From: Bacillota bacterium
Lineage (GTDB): Bacteria; Bacillota; Clostridia; Lachnospirales; Lachnospiraceae
Length of the DNA stretch: 64,000 bases
Direction: 5' to 3'
Assembly: GCA_029558315.1 (NCBI GenBank)
Contig: JAKQFQ010000334.1
Span: 1 to 64,000 of the forward strand
Shown here: positions 27,837 to 37,714 of the stretch, in pieces
How the letters are laid out: every line of letters starts with the position of its first letter
Numbering within the stretch: position 1 is the first letter of the stretch
Translations under genes and position numbers: made by a program
Notes under the pieces: model-generated
Databases searched by the model: none
Seen by the model: only the letters and a program-made list of their open reading frames with translations
What the model was told of the DNA's origin: nothing

Positions 27837-28499
27837 ATGAATCATTTTTCGCCATCCATCTTATCTGCAGATTTTATGCAGTTACAGACTACTATTGATG
27901 CTTTAAAAAAGGGTGGAGCCGATTATCTGCATATTGATGTAATGGATGGAGTTTTTGTTCCATCCATTTCGTTTGGTATGCCCGTGCTAAGTTGTGTTCG
28001 CCACAACACAGACCTGTTTTTGGATGTCCATCTGATGATTGATAATCCGCAACGTTACATAGAGGAATTTGTAAAATGTGGTGCAGACTTGATTACCTTT
28101 CACTATGAGGCGGTAGAGGATGTCACAGCAACAATTGAACAGATCAGAAAACAGGGTGTGAAAGCGGGACTGTCTATTTGCCCGGAAACACCGGCCAAGG
28201 CGGTGCTGCCATATCTTTCACAAGTAGATATGATCCTGGTAATGACGGTGCATCCAGGATTTGGTGGTCAGACCTGCATTCCGGAATGTATGGATAAAAT
28301 CAGTGAGATTCGCCAGTGGATTGATGAAAAACATTTGACAACAGATCTTGAAGTGGATGGCGGAATTAAGCTGGATAATGTAGATCAGTTTTTGACAAGA
28401 GGAGCCAATGTGATAGTGGCCGGATCTGCTGCGGTGAAAGGAAATGTGGAAGAGAATGCAAGAAGATTTTGCGAAATGATGAAGCAATATTCGAAATAG
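27837..28499 (+). CDS. rpe: Ribulose-phosphate 3-epimerase
   Basis: 220 aa; SPSILSADF, DYLHIDVMDGVFVP, MTVHPGFGGQ, EVDGGIK. Confidence 0.96.
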   Translation: MNHFSPSILSADFMQLQTTIDALKKGGADYLHIDVMDGVFVPSISFGMPVLSCVRHNTDLFLDVHLMIDNPQRYIEEFVKCGADLITFHYEAVEDVTATIEQIRKQGVKAGLSICPETPAKAVLPYLSQVDMILVMTVHPGFGGQTCIPECMDKISEIRQWIDEKHLTTDLEVDGGIKLDNVDQFLTRGANVIVAGSAAVKGNVEENARRFCEMMKQYSK

Positions 28500-28529
28500 A
28501 GAACAGGAGAGCGAAAGGAAGTAACAAAG

Positions 28530-29627
28530 ATGAAACTAGGAATTGTAGGATTACCCAATGTGGGCAAATCAACACTGTTTAATTCACTGACAAAGGCAGG
28601 CGCAGAATCAGCCAATTATCCATTCTGTACGATTGATCCGAATGTAGGAGTTGTGGCAGTGCCGGATGAACGAATCAAAAAACTGGGAGAACTGTATCAT
28701 ACCAAAAAGGTAACCCCTGCAGTCATTGAATTTGTTGATATAGCCGGACTTGTAAAAGGCGCTTCTAAGGGAGAAGGACTGGGCAATCAGTTCCTTGCCA
28801 ATATCAGAGAAGTTGATGCCATTGTACATGTTGTGCGTTGTTTTGAAGATACCAATATTGTCCATGTGGATGGTAATATTAATCCATTACGTGATATTGA
28901 AACAATTAATCTTGAATTGCTGTTTTCGGATCTGGAAATTTTGGAAAGAAGAATTGCAAAAACTGTCAAAGGCGCAAAGAATGACAAGGCTCAGGCCAAA
29001 GAGCTGGTGCTTCTTGAAGAGTTAAAGAAGCAAATGGAAGAAGGAATGATGGCGAAGAACTACGTTTTGAAGGACGAAGATGAGGAAGCATGGTTTGCTT
29101 CTTATAATCTGCTGACTGCCAAACCGGTTATCTATGCAGCGAATGTGGCGGAGGATGATCTTGCTGATGATGGTGCTGACAATGCTGGTGTTGCTGCGGT
29201 TAGAGAGTATGCAAAGAGTGAAGGCAGTGAAGTATTTGTAATCTGTGCGCAGATAGAACAGGAAATAACAGAACTGGAAGAAGAAGAGAAAATGATGTTC
29301 CTGGAAGATCTTGGATTAAAAGAATCCGGATTGGAAAAACTGATTCGTGCAAGCTATTCCTTATTGGGACTGATTAGTTTTCTTACAGCAGGAGAAGATG
29401 AGTGCAGAGCATGGACAATCAAAGTGGGAACGAAAGCACCACAGGCTGCAGGAAAGATCCATACGGATTTTGAAAGAGGTTTTATCCGGGCAGAGGTAGT
29501 AAATTATCAGGATTTATTAGAACTTGGATCGTTAGCAGCGGCCAGGGAAAAAGGCGTTGTAGGACTGGAAGGAAAAGAATACGTTGTTCAGGATGGCGAC
29601 GTGATTTTGTTCCGATTTAATGTTTAA
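28530..29627 (+). CDS. ychF: Redox-regulated ATPase YchF
   Basis: 365 aa; [40 protein letters not shown]-like C-terminus. Confidence 0.96.
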   Translation: MKLGIVGLPNVGKSTLFNSLTKAGAESANYPFCTIDPNVGVVAVPDERIKKLGELYHTKKVTPAVIEFVDIAGLVKGASKGEGLGNQFLANIREVDAIVHVVRCFEDTNIVHVDGNINPLRDIETINLELLFSDLEILERRIAKTVKGAKNDKAQAKELVLLEELKKQMEEGMMAKNYVLKDEDEEAWFASYNLLTAKPVIYAANVAEDDLADDGADNAGVAAVREYAKSEGSEVFVICAQIEQEITELEEEEKMMFLEDLGLKESGLEKLIRASYSLLGLISFLTAGEDECRAWTIKVGTKAPQAAGKIHTDFERGFIRAEVVNYQDLLELGSLAAAREKGVVGLEGKEYVVQDGDVILFRFNV

Positions 29628-29659
29628 TCGTTATCTGCTTTTTAGAATGGAGGCTTAAA

Positions 29660-30547
29660 ATGTTACCAGATTGGATGGAAGGGACGGATATTGCGTTCCC
29701 TAATTTAGGAATATATTTACAGAATGTTCCACAGAGTTTTACTGTGTTTGGATTTAGAATTACTTTCTACGGGGTCATTATTGGAATTGGTGTAATTCTT
29801 GCATTTCTGTTAATTGACAGAATGGCGAAGAAGAATGGTCTGGATCCGGATGATTTCTATGATTTGGGAATCTATGTCCTGATTTTTGGTATTATAGGAG
29901 CTAGACTGTATTATGTGATCTTCTCATGGGATATGTATAAGAATGATCTGCTTTCTATATTTAATACCAGACAGGGCGGACTGGCAATTTATGGTGGTGT
30001 CATTGCAGGTTTTCTGACTTTAATCATTTATTGTAAGATTAAAAAGAAGAGCATGGCAGCACTTGGCGATGTTGCAGTAATGGGGTTGCTGGTTGGACAG
30101 ATTGCCGGACGCTGGGGCAATTTTACCAATCGTGAGGTATTTGGCAAATATACGGATAACCTTTTTGCAATGAGACTTCCGGAAAGTGCCGTACGTTCTG
30201 CGGATATCACAGCAGACATCCGCGAGCATATGATCCCTGGAACCAACTATATCCAGGTTCATCCAACATTCTTATACGAGAGCTTTGCGAATCTTGTGTT
30301 ACTGATTCTGATTCTGGTATTTCAAAAGAAAAAGAAATTTGATGGAGAAATTGCATTATGGTACCTGAGCGGATATGGCTTAATTCGGTTCTTCGTAGAG
30401 GGAATCCGTACAGATCAATTAATGATTTGGCATACAACAATACCGGTATCACAGTTGTTAGGTGGATATCTTTTTATTGCAGCGATGCTGGCAATTATCG
30501 TATTGAGAATACAGAAAAGTAAAAATGTGGTAAAAGCAAAATCATAG
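29660..30547 (+). CDS. lgt: Prolipoprotein diacylglyceryl transferase
   Basis: 295 aa; GGLAIYGGVIAGFL, GQIAGRWGNFTNREVFG, HPTFLYES. Confidence 0.95.
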   Translation: MLPDWMEGTDIAFPNLGIYLQNVPQSFTVFGFRITFYGVIIGIGVILAFLLIDRMAKKNGLDPDDFYDLGIYVLIFGIIGARLYYVIFSWDMYKNDLLSIFNTRQGGLAIYGGVIAGFLTLIIYCKIKKKSMAALGDVAVMGLLVGQIAGRWGNFTNREVFGKYTDNLFAMRLPESAVRSADITADIREHMIPGTNYIQVHPTFLYESFANLVLLILILVFQKKKKFDGEIALWYLSGYGLIRFFVEGIRTDQLMIWHTTIPVSQLLGGYLFIAAMLAIIVLRIQKSKNVVKAKS

Positions 30548-30594
30548 ATATTGTCTTTGGAATGATACCAACCACTATATATTGAAATGTGATG

Positions 30595-30624
30595 AAAAAG
30601 ATACGCTTTTAGCGTATTTTTTTT
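30595..30624 (+). terminator. Terminator after lgt
   Basis: aaaaag-atacgct-ttt-agcgtat-tttttttg hairpin plus U tract. Confidence 0.85.
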
Positions 30625-30645
30625 GTGCAAAATATTGAAAATCAC

Positions 30646-30674
30646 TTGCCAAAGCCATTATTTCAGTATAAAAT
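30646..30674 (+). promoter_or_regulatory. Candidate sigma-A promoter of the dcw (mraZ) cluster
   Basis: TTGCCA - 17 bp - TAAAAT. Confidence 0.65.
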
Positions 30675-30681
30675 GATGTTC

Positions 30682-30721
30682 AAGTGGAGAAAAGTGGAGC
30701 GAAGTGGTAAAAAGTGGAGAA
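30682..30721 (+). promoter_or_regulatory. Four tandem MraZ-type operator boxes
   Basis: AAGTGG begins at 30682, 30692, 30702 and 30712 (exact 10-bp phasing), just downstream of the promoter and upstream of mraZ. Confidence 0.8.
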
Positions 30722-30760
30722 ATGAATAACAAATGAGACACTTTTCCATAAAGGTGGGCA

Positions 30761-31192
30761 ATGTATAAAGGAGAATACAGTCATACAATTGATGCCAAAG
30801 GACGAATTATCATTCCAGTAAAGCTTAGAGAGGAACTGGGGGATAATTTTGTTGTTACCAAAGGTCTGGATGGCTGTTTGTGGATGTTCGACAACTCAGA
30901 ATGGGAGAAAGTAGAACAAGAGATTCAGGCAATGCCCTTTACACTGAAAGAAGCCAGAATGCTTGCCAGATTTATGATCGCAGGTGCCTGTGATGGTGAG
31001 ATGGACAAGCAGAGCCGAATTTTGATTCCACCCAACTTAAGAGAATATGCAGATTTGAACAAGGATGTTATCCTTTCCGGTGTTGGCAGCCGGGTGGAAA
31101 TCTGGTCGAAAGAGCGATATGCACAAGCCAATGACTTTGAAAATATGGATGCAATTACAGACAAGCTGATTGAACTTGGATTTCGACTTTAG
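30761..31192 (+). CDS. mraZ: Transcriptional regulator MraZ
   Basis: 143 aa; YKGEYSHTIDAKGRIIIPVKLREELGD; duplicated AbrB-like fold. Confidence 0.96.
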   Translation: MYKGEYSHTIDAKGRIIIPVKLREELGDNFVVTKGLDGCLWMFDNSEWEKVEQEIQAMPFTLKEARMLARFMIAGACDGEMDKQSRILIPPNLREYADLNKDVILSGVGSRVEIWSKERYAQANDFENMDAITDKLIELGFRL

Positions 31193-31235
31193 CAAGGAGA
31201 AATAAGACAGCGGCAACAGTGAAGGAAGAGCGACG

Positions 31236-32180
31236 ATGGAATTTGCACATAAATCGGTGTTACTGAATGAGACAATTGAAGCATTATCCATCAGACCAAA
31301 TGGAAGCTATTTGGATGGAACATTAGGTGGTGCCGGACATTCGTATGAGATTGTAAAGCATTTATCAAACGAAGGGCATCTGTACGGGACCGATCAGGAT
31401 GGAGATGCCATTGTGGCAGCGAGCAAGCGTATGGAAGCATTTGCAGATCGGACAACCATTATCCGAACCAATTATGAAAATGCAGTAAAGGAATTGCAAC
31501 GTATTGGAGTAAACGGGGTGGATGGAATTCTTTTGGATCTTGGGGTTTCTTCCTATCAGCTGGATAATGAGGAACGTGGCTTTTCTTATCACAATAATGC
31601 AAAACTTGATATGAGAATGGATACCAGACAGACACTGACTGCACAGGAAATCGTTAACACATATAGTGAGATGGAACTGTTTCATATGATCCGGGACTAT
31701 GGAGAAGATAAGTTCGCGAAGAATATTGCAAAACATATTGTCAGAGCAAGAAATGAACATGAGATTACAACAACATTTGAATTAAATGACGTTATCAAAG
31801 CTGCAATACCAGCCAAGATGCGAATGGAGGGAGGACATCCTTCCAAAAGAACCTTTCAGGCAATTCGAATTGAGTGTAACAGAGAACTGGAAGTACTATC
31901 CGATTCTTTGGAACAAATGATAGATTTCCTGAATCCGGGTGGAAGATTTGCAATTATTACATTTCAGTCATTGGAAGACAGAATAGTAAAAAATGCATTT
32001 AGAAAGGCAGAGAACCCATGTACCTGTCCACCTGAATTTCCCATTTGTGTATGCCATAAGCTACCCAAAGGAAGATGCGTAAGCAGAAAACCAATTCTTC
32101 CATCAGAGGAAGAACTGAAAGATAACAGCAGATCAAAATCAGCCAAATTAAGGGTGTTTGAGAAGAAAATAGAAGAATAG
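31236..32180 (+). CDS. rsmH: 16S rRNA (cytosine(1402)-N(4))-methyltransferase RsmH
   Basis: 314 aa; [37 protein letters not shown]. Confidence 0.96.
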   Translation: MEFAHKSVLLNETIEALSIRPNGSYLDGTLGGAGHSYEIVKHLSNEGHLYGTDQDGDAIVAASKRMEAFADRTTIIRTNYENAVKELQRIGVNGVDGILLDLGVSSYQLDNEERGFSYHNNAKLDMRMDTRQTLTAQEIVNTYSEMELFHMIRDYGEDKFAKNIAKHIVRARNEHEITTTFELNDVIKAAIPAKMRMEGGHPSKRTFQAIRIECNRELEVLSDSLEQMIDFLNPGGRFAIITFQSLEDRIVKNAFRKAENPCTCPPEFPICVCHKLPKGRCVSRKPILPSEEELKDNSRSKSAKLRVFEKKIEE

Positions 32181-32225
32181 TAATTGTGCAAGAGGCACAT
32201 TGATGTATGAAAGGAGGAAGAACCA

Positions 32226-32669
32226 TTGGCAGGAAACAAGCAGAATTATGTACATGGAAGTGCAGCGAGACAATTGGTTACTTCACCGAGGAGAAGAGAA
32301 GTCGAGATACATCCGATCCTTACGGAAAGAAGAAATAAAGCTAAGGCTGTACATATGTCCTTTTCTAATGTAATATTTATTGTATTGGCAGTTGTCATAA
32401 TGGTAGTTGCAATGTTTCGGTTTATTGCGTTACAATCAGATGTAACGAATGCAAGAAAACAATACGCCAATCTTCAGAACCAGTATGAAGACTTGAAACT
32501 ATCCAATGATTTGTATTACGAAAATATTTTGAGTAATGTAGATCTGAATGAGATTGAACGAATTGCCGTAGAAGAACTTGGTATGAAGATGGCAGGCGAG
32601 GGACAGATTGTTACTTATTCAGGAGAGATTGAGGATTATGTAAAACAATATTCGGATCTCCCACAATGA
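32226..32669 (+). CDS. FtsL/DivIC-like septum protein
   Basis: 147 aa; single TM then coiled coil, between rsmH and pbp; TTG start with GGAGG RBS. Confidence 0.75.
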   Translation: MAGNKQNYVHGSAARQLVTSPRRREVEIHPILTERRNKAKAVHMSFSNVIFIVLAVVIMVVAMFRFIALQSDVTNARKQYANLQNQYEDLKLSNDLYYENILSNVDLNEIERIAVEELGMKMAGEGQIVTYSGEIEDYVKQYSDLPQ

Positions 32670-32692
32670 TATTACAAGGTGCGTGAGCAGAT

Positions 32693-34891
32693 TTGAAAGA
32701 GAAGAAAAAACAACCACAATTTAAAATATTTATGAAGAACAAATTAGTAGTATTCTCCGGGGCGATACTGCTAATTTTTGTGTTATTGGCAGTGCGTCTG
32801 ACTGTTATAGGAAGAGATAACGGAGAACAGTATAAAAAACAGGTTCTTTCACAACAGGAGTATGACAGTGTGACAATTCCTTATCAGAGAGGTGCAATCA
32901 TGGACCGAAACGGAACGATGCTTGCATATAGCGGAAAGGTTTATAATATTATCCTGGACTCTAAGCTGATGAGAAGCAATACAGAAACACTTGAACCAAC
33001 ACTGGCAGCCCTGAATTCCTGCTTTGGACTGGATATTGGAGAAGTGCGTGGCTACATTACAGAGAATCCGGATTCCCGTTATCATATTCTGTTAAAACAG
33101 CTTAATTATGATGATATTCAAACTTATATTGAATTAAGGGACAGTGAGGAGAGTCAGATTAATCCATCCGGAATCTGGTTTGAGGAGGAGTATAAGAGGC
33201 AGTATCCATATGGAACGCTGGCTTGTGATGCGATTGGCTTTACAACAAAGGATGGAATCGGACAGTATGGACTTGAAGAGTACTATAATGACATCTTGTC
33301 CGGAAGTAATGGAAGAGAGTATGGTTATCTGCTGGATGATAATGCGTTGGAGAGAACGATTATTCCTGCGGAAAATGGAGATACTCTTGTTACAACAATA
33401 GATGCCTATATCCAGGGAATTGTGGAAGAAAATATCCTGGTCTTTAACCAGGAACATGCCAATGAATACCGAGAAGGGGAAATGGGATCAGATAATACCG
33501 GTGTTATTATTATGGACATTGATACCGGTGAGATTCTTGCGATGGCAAGCTTTCCAAACTATAATCTAAATGATCCTTATGACCTGACGGCATATTATTC
33601 CGAACAGGATATTGCCACAATGCAGGAGGAAGACACCTATTATTCAACACTGCAGGGATTGTGGAAGAACTTCTGTATTTCTGAGTCTTATGAACCCGGT
33701 AGTGTATGTAAGACATTTACTGTTGCGGCGGCGCTGGATTGTGGAGTAATCCATGATGGCGATAGCTTTTATTGCGGCGGATTCCTGCAATTTGGCGAAG
33801 GAGATCATGCGGTTACAATACGTTGCCATAATCGTTATGGAGAAGGGGAACTGACTGTAAAACAGGCATTGGAACAGTCCTGCAACGTATGCCTGATGCA
33901 GATTGGACAGAAAATGGGACAGAGTACATTTCTTGAGTACCTTAACAATTTTAATTTTGGTTTAAAAACAAATATAGATCTGACCGGTGAAATGCGAACC
34001 TCTTCTCTTGTGTTTACGGAAGAAACGATGGGGGTTACAGAGCTTGCAACTTCAACCTTTGGACAGGGATATAATGTTACCATGATACAGACGATTACCG
34101 CATTTTGCTCTCTGATTAATGGTGGTTATTATTATCAGCCACATATGGTTAGTCAGATTGTGGATGAAAATGGTGCTGTAGTAGATAATATTGAGCCGGT
34201 GCTGCTTCGCCAGGTGGTTTCAGAAAGTGTTTCTGCCTTGATGAGAGATTACTGTATCGGAGTTGTGCAGGAAGGTACCGGTACTTACTCAAGACCGGCA
34301 GGCTACATGATTGGCGGAAAGACCGGTACGGCAGAAACCTCTGGTGACGGTAAGCAGAATTATGTAGTATCCTTTATGGGATTTGCACCTGCACAGGATC
34401 CACAGATTGCGATCTACATTGTTATTGACAGGCCGAATACCGCTGCGCAGGATACAGCAACCAGATATGCATGTCTGTTGTGCCGTTCAATTCTGACGGA
34501 TGTACTTCCCTATTTACATGTTTTTATGACCGAGGAGTTAAGCGAAGAGGAAGAACAGGAATTGCTCGAACATGGTCAGCATGTGCCGACAGTTTCGCAA
34601 AATGGAGTTTCTGATAATGCAGTATCAGGAAATGATGTGTCCGGAAATTCAACATCAGAGGATTGCGTGTCGCAGAATACAACAGATGAGAATGGAGTTC
34701 GTACAGATATCGTAATCGACCCTGAGACAGGATATGCGATTGATCCAATCAATGGAGAATTTTTAGATCCTGTGACCGGCATACCCATTGACCCGGATTC
34801 TTCTGTTTTGCAGAATGCAACGGGAGAAGATATAGGATTTGAGGAACAGAATGAAGAGGAAAATACAGAATCCGGTTTAAATTCTGAATAA
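32693..34891 (+). CDS. Division penicillin-binding protein (FtsI/PBP2 type) with repetitive C-terminal tail
   Basis: 732 aa; transpeptidase SXXK region ESYEPGSVCKTFT, SCN EQSCNVCLMQ, KTG GGKTGTAETSG; TTG start. Confidence 0.92.
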   Translation: MKEKKKQPQFKIFMKNKLVVFSGAILLIFVLLAVRLTVIGRDNGEQYKKQVLSQQEYDSVTIPYQRGAIMDRNGTMLAYSGKVYNIILDSKLMRSNTETLEPTLAALNSCFGLDIGEVRGYITENPDSRYHILLKQLNYDDIQTYIELRDSEESQINPSGIWFEEEYKRQYPYGTLACDAIGFTTKDGIGQYGLEEYYNDILSGSNGREYGYLLDDNALERTIIPAENGDTLVTTIDAYIQGIVEENILVFNQEHANEYREGEMGSDNTGVIIMDIDTGEILAMASFPNYNLNDPYDLTAYYSEQDIATMQEEDTYYSTLQGLWKNFCISESYEPGSVCKTFTVAAALDCGVIHDGDSFYCGGFLQFGEGDHAVTIRCHNRYGEGELTVKQALEQSCNVCLMQIGQKMGQSTFLEYLNNFNFGLKTNIDLTGEMRTSSLVFTEETMGVTELATSTFGQGYNVTMIQTITAFCSLINGGYYYQPHMVSQIVDENGAVVDNIEPVLLRQVVSESVSALMRDYCIGVVQEGTGTYSRPAGYMIGGKTGTAETSGDGKQNYVVSFMGFAPAQDPQIAIYIVIDRPNTAAQDTATRYACLLCRSILTDVLPYLHVFMTEELSEEEEQELLEHGQHVPTVSQNGVSDNAVSGNDVSGNSTSEDCVSQNTTDENGVRTDIVIDPETGYAIDPINGEFLDPVTGIPIDPDSSVLQNATGEDIGFEEQNEEENTESGLNSE
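34595..34699 (+). repeat. Seven tandem 5-codon repeats (S-x-N-x-V) in the PBP C-terminal tail
   Basis: SQNGV SDNAV SGNDV SGNST SEDCV SQNTT DENGV, 35 codons. Confidence 0.85.
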
Positions 34892-34947
34892 GCATTTCCA
34901 ATTGATAATAAACTAAATAATAAACTACCGGCGAGGCACATGAAGAA

Positions 34948-36636
34948 ATGATGAAAGAGTATTACAGCCGGATATATCATAGAAAGAAAATGCTGTTTTT
35001 CTGTGAAACAGTGTTACTACTGATGATTGTTTTAGCAATTCGTTTGGGAATACTGATGCTGGCAGAGTCGGATTATTATGGGGAGCAGGCCATAGATGTT
35101 CACGAGCGTGAACGTGATATTAAGGCAGCAAGGGGAAGAATTCTGGATGTTAATGGAATTGTGCTGGCTGATAATGTAACGGTCTGTACAATATCTGTGA
35201 TTCATAGCCAGATTGAAGACTCAGAAGCCGTTATTTCGATGCTTTGTGAGGAACTTGATCTCTCGGAGGAATATGTTCGCAGAAGAGTGGAAAAATACTC
35301 TTCAATAGAACGAATTCTCAGCAATGTGGATAAATCTGTTGGAGATATCATTCGCAGTTATCATTATCCCGGAGTGAAAGTTGATGAGGACTATCGCAGA
35401 TACTATCCTTATGACGAACTTGCATCCAAAGTAATCGGTTTTACCGGTGGTGATAATCAGGGAATTATTGGATTGGAAGTTGTATATGAAGAATATCTGC
35501 ATGGGACGAATGGACAGATTCTAACTGTTACAGATGCTCATGGTTTGGAACAGGCTGCGCTTGGAGAACGAAGAAGAGAACCGATTGCAGGCAATGATCT
35601 TGTGATCAGCATGGATTTTAATATACAGATGTATGCCCAACAGCTGGCAGAACAGGCTTATCTTACCAAAGAAGCAGACAGTGTCTCTATTCTGGTTATG
35701 AACCCAAATAATGGAGAAATACTGGCTATGGTGAATGTCCCGGAGTTTTCACTAAATGATCCATTTACACTAAGCGGTGTTGCAGATCAAAACCTTTCAC
35801 AAGAGGAGCGGATGGATGCGCTAAATCAAATGTGGAGAAATGATTGTATCAATGATACGTATGAACCTGGATCTACCTTTAAGATAATTACAGCAGCAGC
35901 AGGCCTGGAAGAAGGTGTGGTAACAATGGATGACTCCTTTACCTGCCCGGGATATACAGTAGTAGAGGATCGAAGAATTCGTTGCCATAAGATTGCAGGA
36001 CATGGAACACAGACTTTTCTGGAAGCAACGATGAATTCCTGTAATCCTGTTTTTGTTGCGGTTGGCCTAAGATTGGGAATCGAGCGATATTATGACTATT
36101 TCGAGCAGTTTGGCCTGTTAAAAAAAACAGGAATAGATCTTCCGGGAGAAGCTTCAACCATTATGCATAAGGAAGAAGATATGGGGCTTGTGGAACTGGC
36201 AACGGTATCCTTTGGCCAGTCCTTTCAGATTACACCAATTCAAATGGCGGTAACCGTTTCTGAGATTATCAATGGAGGAGTACGGGTAACACCTCATTTT
36301 GGCCTTCGGACACAGGATCAGGAAGGTAATATCACACAATTCTTTACTTATCCGATGACTTCGGGAGTAGTCAGCGAACAGACTTCTGAAAGCATGAGAT
36401 ATATGCTGGAGCAGGTAGTGGCCAATGGCACGGGCAGAAATGGATATGTAGAGGGGTATTGTGTCGGCGGAAAGACGGCGACCAGTCAGACGTTGCCAAG
36501 AAGTAATGGTGTTTATATCGCCTCTTTTATTGGATTTGCACCGGCGGATAATCCGCAGGTTCTTGCACTGGCAATTATTAATCACCCACAGGGAACTTAT
36601 TATGGTGGTCAGATTGCAGCTCCTTTAGTGAGATAG
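34948..36636 (+). CDS. Second FtsI-type transpeptidase, SpoVD-like
   Basis: 562 aa; TYEPGSTFKIITAAAGLEEG, NSCNPVFVAVG, GGKTATSQT; tandem with the preceding PBP and upstream of mraY. Confidence 0.85.
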   Translation: MMKEYYSRIYHRKKMLFFCETVLLLMIVLAIRLGILMLAESDYYGEQAIDVHERERDIKAARGRILDVNGIVLADNVTVCTISVIHSQIEDSEAVISMLCEELDLSEEYVRRRVEKYSSIERILSNVDKSVGDIIRSYHYPGVKVDEDYRRYYPYDELASKVIGFTGGDNQGIIGLEVVYEEYLHGTNGQILTVTDAHGLEQAALGERRREPIAGNDLVISMDFNIQMYAQQLAEQAYLTKEADSVSILVMNPNNGEILAMVNVPEFSLNDPFTLSGVADQNLSQEERMDALNQMWRNDCINDTYEPGSTFKIITAAAGLEEGVVTMDDSFTCPGYTVVEDRRIRCHKIAGHGTQTFLEATMNSCNPVFVAVGLRLGIERYYDYFEQFGLLKKTGIDLPGEASTIMHKEEDMGLVELATVSFGQSFQITPIQMAVTVSEIINGGVRVTPHFGLRTQDQEGNITQFFTYPMTSGVVSEQTSESMRYMLEQVVANGTGRNGYVEGYCVGGKTATSQTLPRSNGVYIASFIGFAPADNPQVLALAIINHPQGTYYGGQIAAPLVR

Positions 36637-36719
36637 TTATTTGAAAATATACTTCCTTATCTGGAGGAGATGGATTATAATTAGCAGATGGGAAATAAGT
36701 GGAAAGGTTGTAGGAAATA

Positions 36720-37676
36720 ATGAATCTGGATATGGTAATACCGGTACTATTATCTTTTGGGATCAGTGTGGTGTTAGGACCATTTGTGATTCCATTCTTG
36801 AGAAGGTTAAAGGTTGGGCAGACCGTTCGGGAGGAAGGACCCAAGACACATCTAAAGAAATCAGGAACTCCAACGATGGGGGGACTGATGATTCTTACAG
36901 CGATTGTAATCACATCAGTTTTTTATATTAAGGATTACCCTGATATTATCCCGATTCTTTTTTTGACACTGGGATTTGGATTGATTGGCTTTTTGGATGA
37001 TTATATTAAAGTGGTTCTAAAGCGCTCCATGGGGCTGAAAGCATGGCAGAAAATGTTACTTCAGCTCATTATGACTGGAATCTTTGCATTTTATGTCACA
37101 CAAGTGGCCAAAGTAGATCTTGCAATGAAGATTCCGTTTATGGATAACAAATATATTGATTTTGGCTTATGGAATATCCCACTTCTGTTTTTTGTTGTCA
37201 TAGGTACCGATACAGGCACTAATTTTACCGATGGATTAGACGGTTTGGCCAGCAGTGTAACTGTAATGGTTGCAACTTTCTTTACAGTTGTAGCGATTGG
37301 TACCGGTAGTGGAATTACACCAATTACCTGTGCAGCAGTTGGGGCTTTGCTTGGATTTTTGCTTTTTAATGTGTATCCGGCCAGTGTATTTATGGGAGAT
37401 ACCGGTTCTCTTGCGTTAGGAGGATTTGTAGCAGCATCAGCATATATGTTGAAAATGCCGCTGTTTCTATTGATTGTAGGAGCTGTTTATGTGATTGAAG
37501 TGCTCTCTGTAATTATTCAGGTATCCTATTTTAAACTGACACATGGCAAGAGAATTTTTAAAATGGCACCAATTCATCATCATTTTGAAATGTGCGGATG
37601 GTCTGAAACCAGAATTGTGACCGTGTTTACGATTGCAACAGCATTACTGTGCCTGGTTGCATTGATGGCAATCTAG
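36720..37676 (+). CDS. mraY: Phospho-N-acetylmuramoyl-pentapeptide-transferase
   Basis: 318 aa; GTPTMGGL, GFLDDYIKV, NFTDGLDGLAS, HHHFE. Confidence 0.96.
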   Translation: MNLDMVIPVLLSFGISVVLGPFVIPFLRRLKVGQTVREEGPKTHLKKSGTPTMGGLMILTAIVITSVFYIKDYPDIIPILFLTLGFGLIGFLDDYIKVVLKRSMGLKAWQKMLLQLIMTGIFAFYVTQVAKVDLAMKIPFMDNKYIDFGLWNIPLLFFVVIGTDTGTNFTDGLDGLASSVTVMVATFFTVVAIGTGSGITPITCAAVGALLGFLLFNVYPASVFMGDTGSLALGGFVAASAYMLKMPLFLLIVGAVYVIEVLSVIIQVSYFKLTHGKRIFKMAPIHHHFEMCGWSETRIVTVFTIATALLCLVALMAI

Positions 37677-37714
37677 AATAGTAACCAATACAACGAGCAG
37701 GAAAGGTAGAGAAA

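Noticed and set aside
30682-30721. Short CRISPR-like or VNTR array
   Set aside because: Four 10-bp units directly upstream of mraZ are best explained as MraZ operator boxes.
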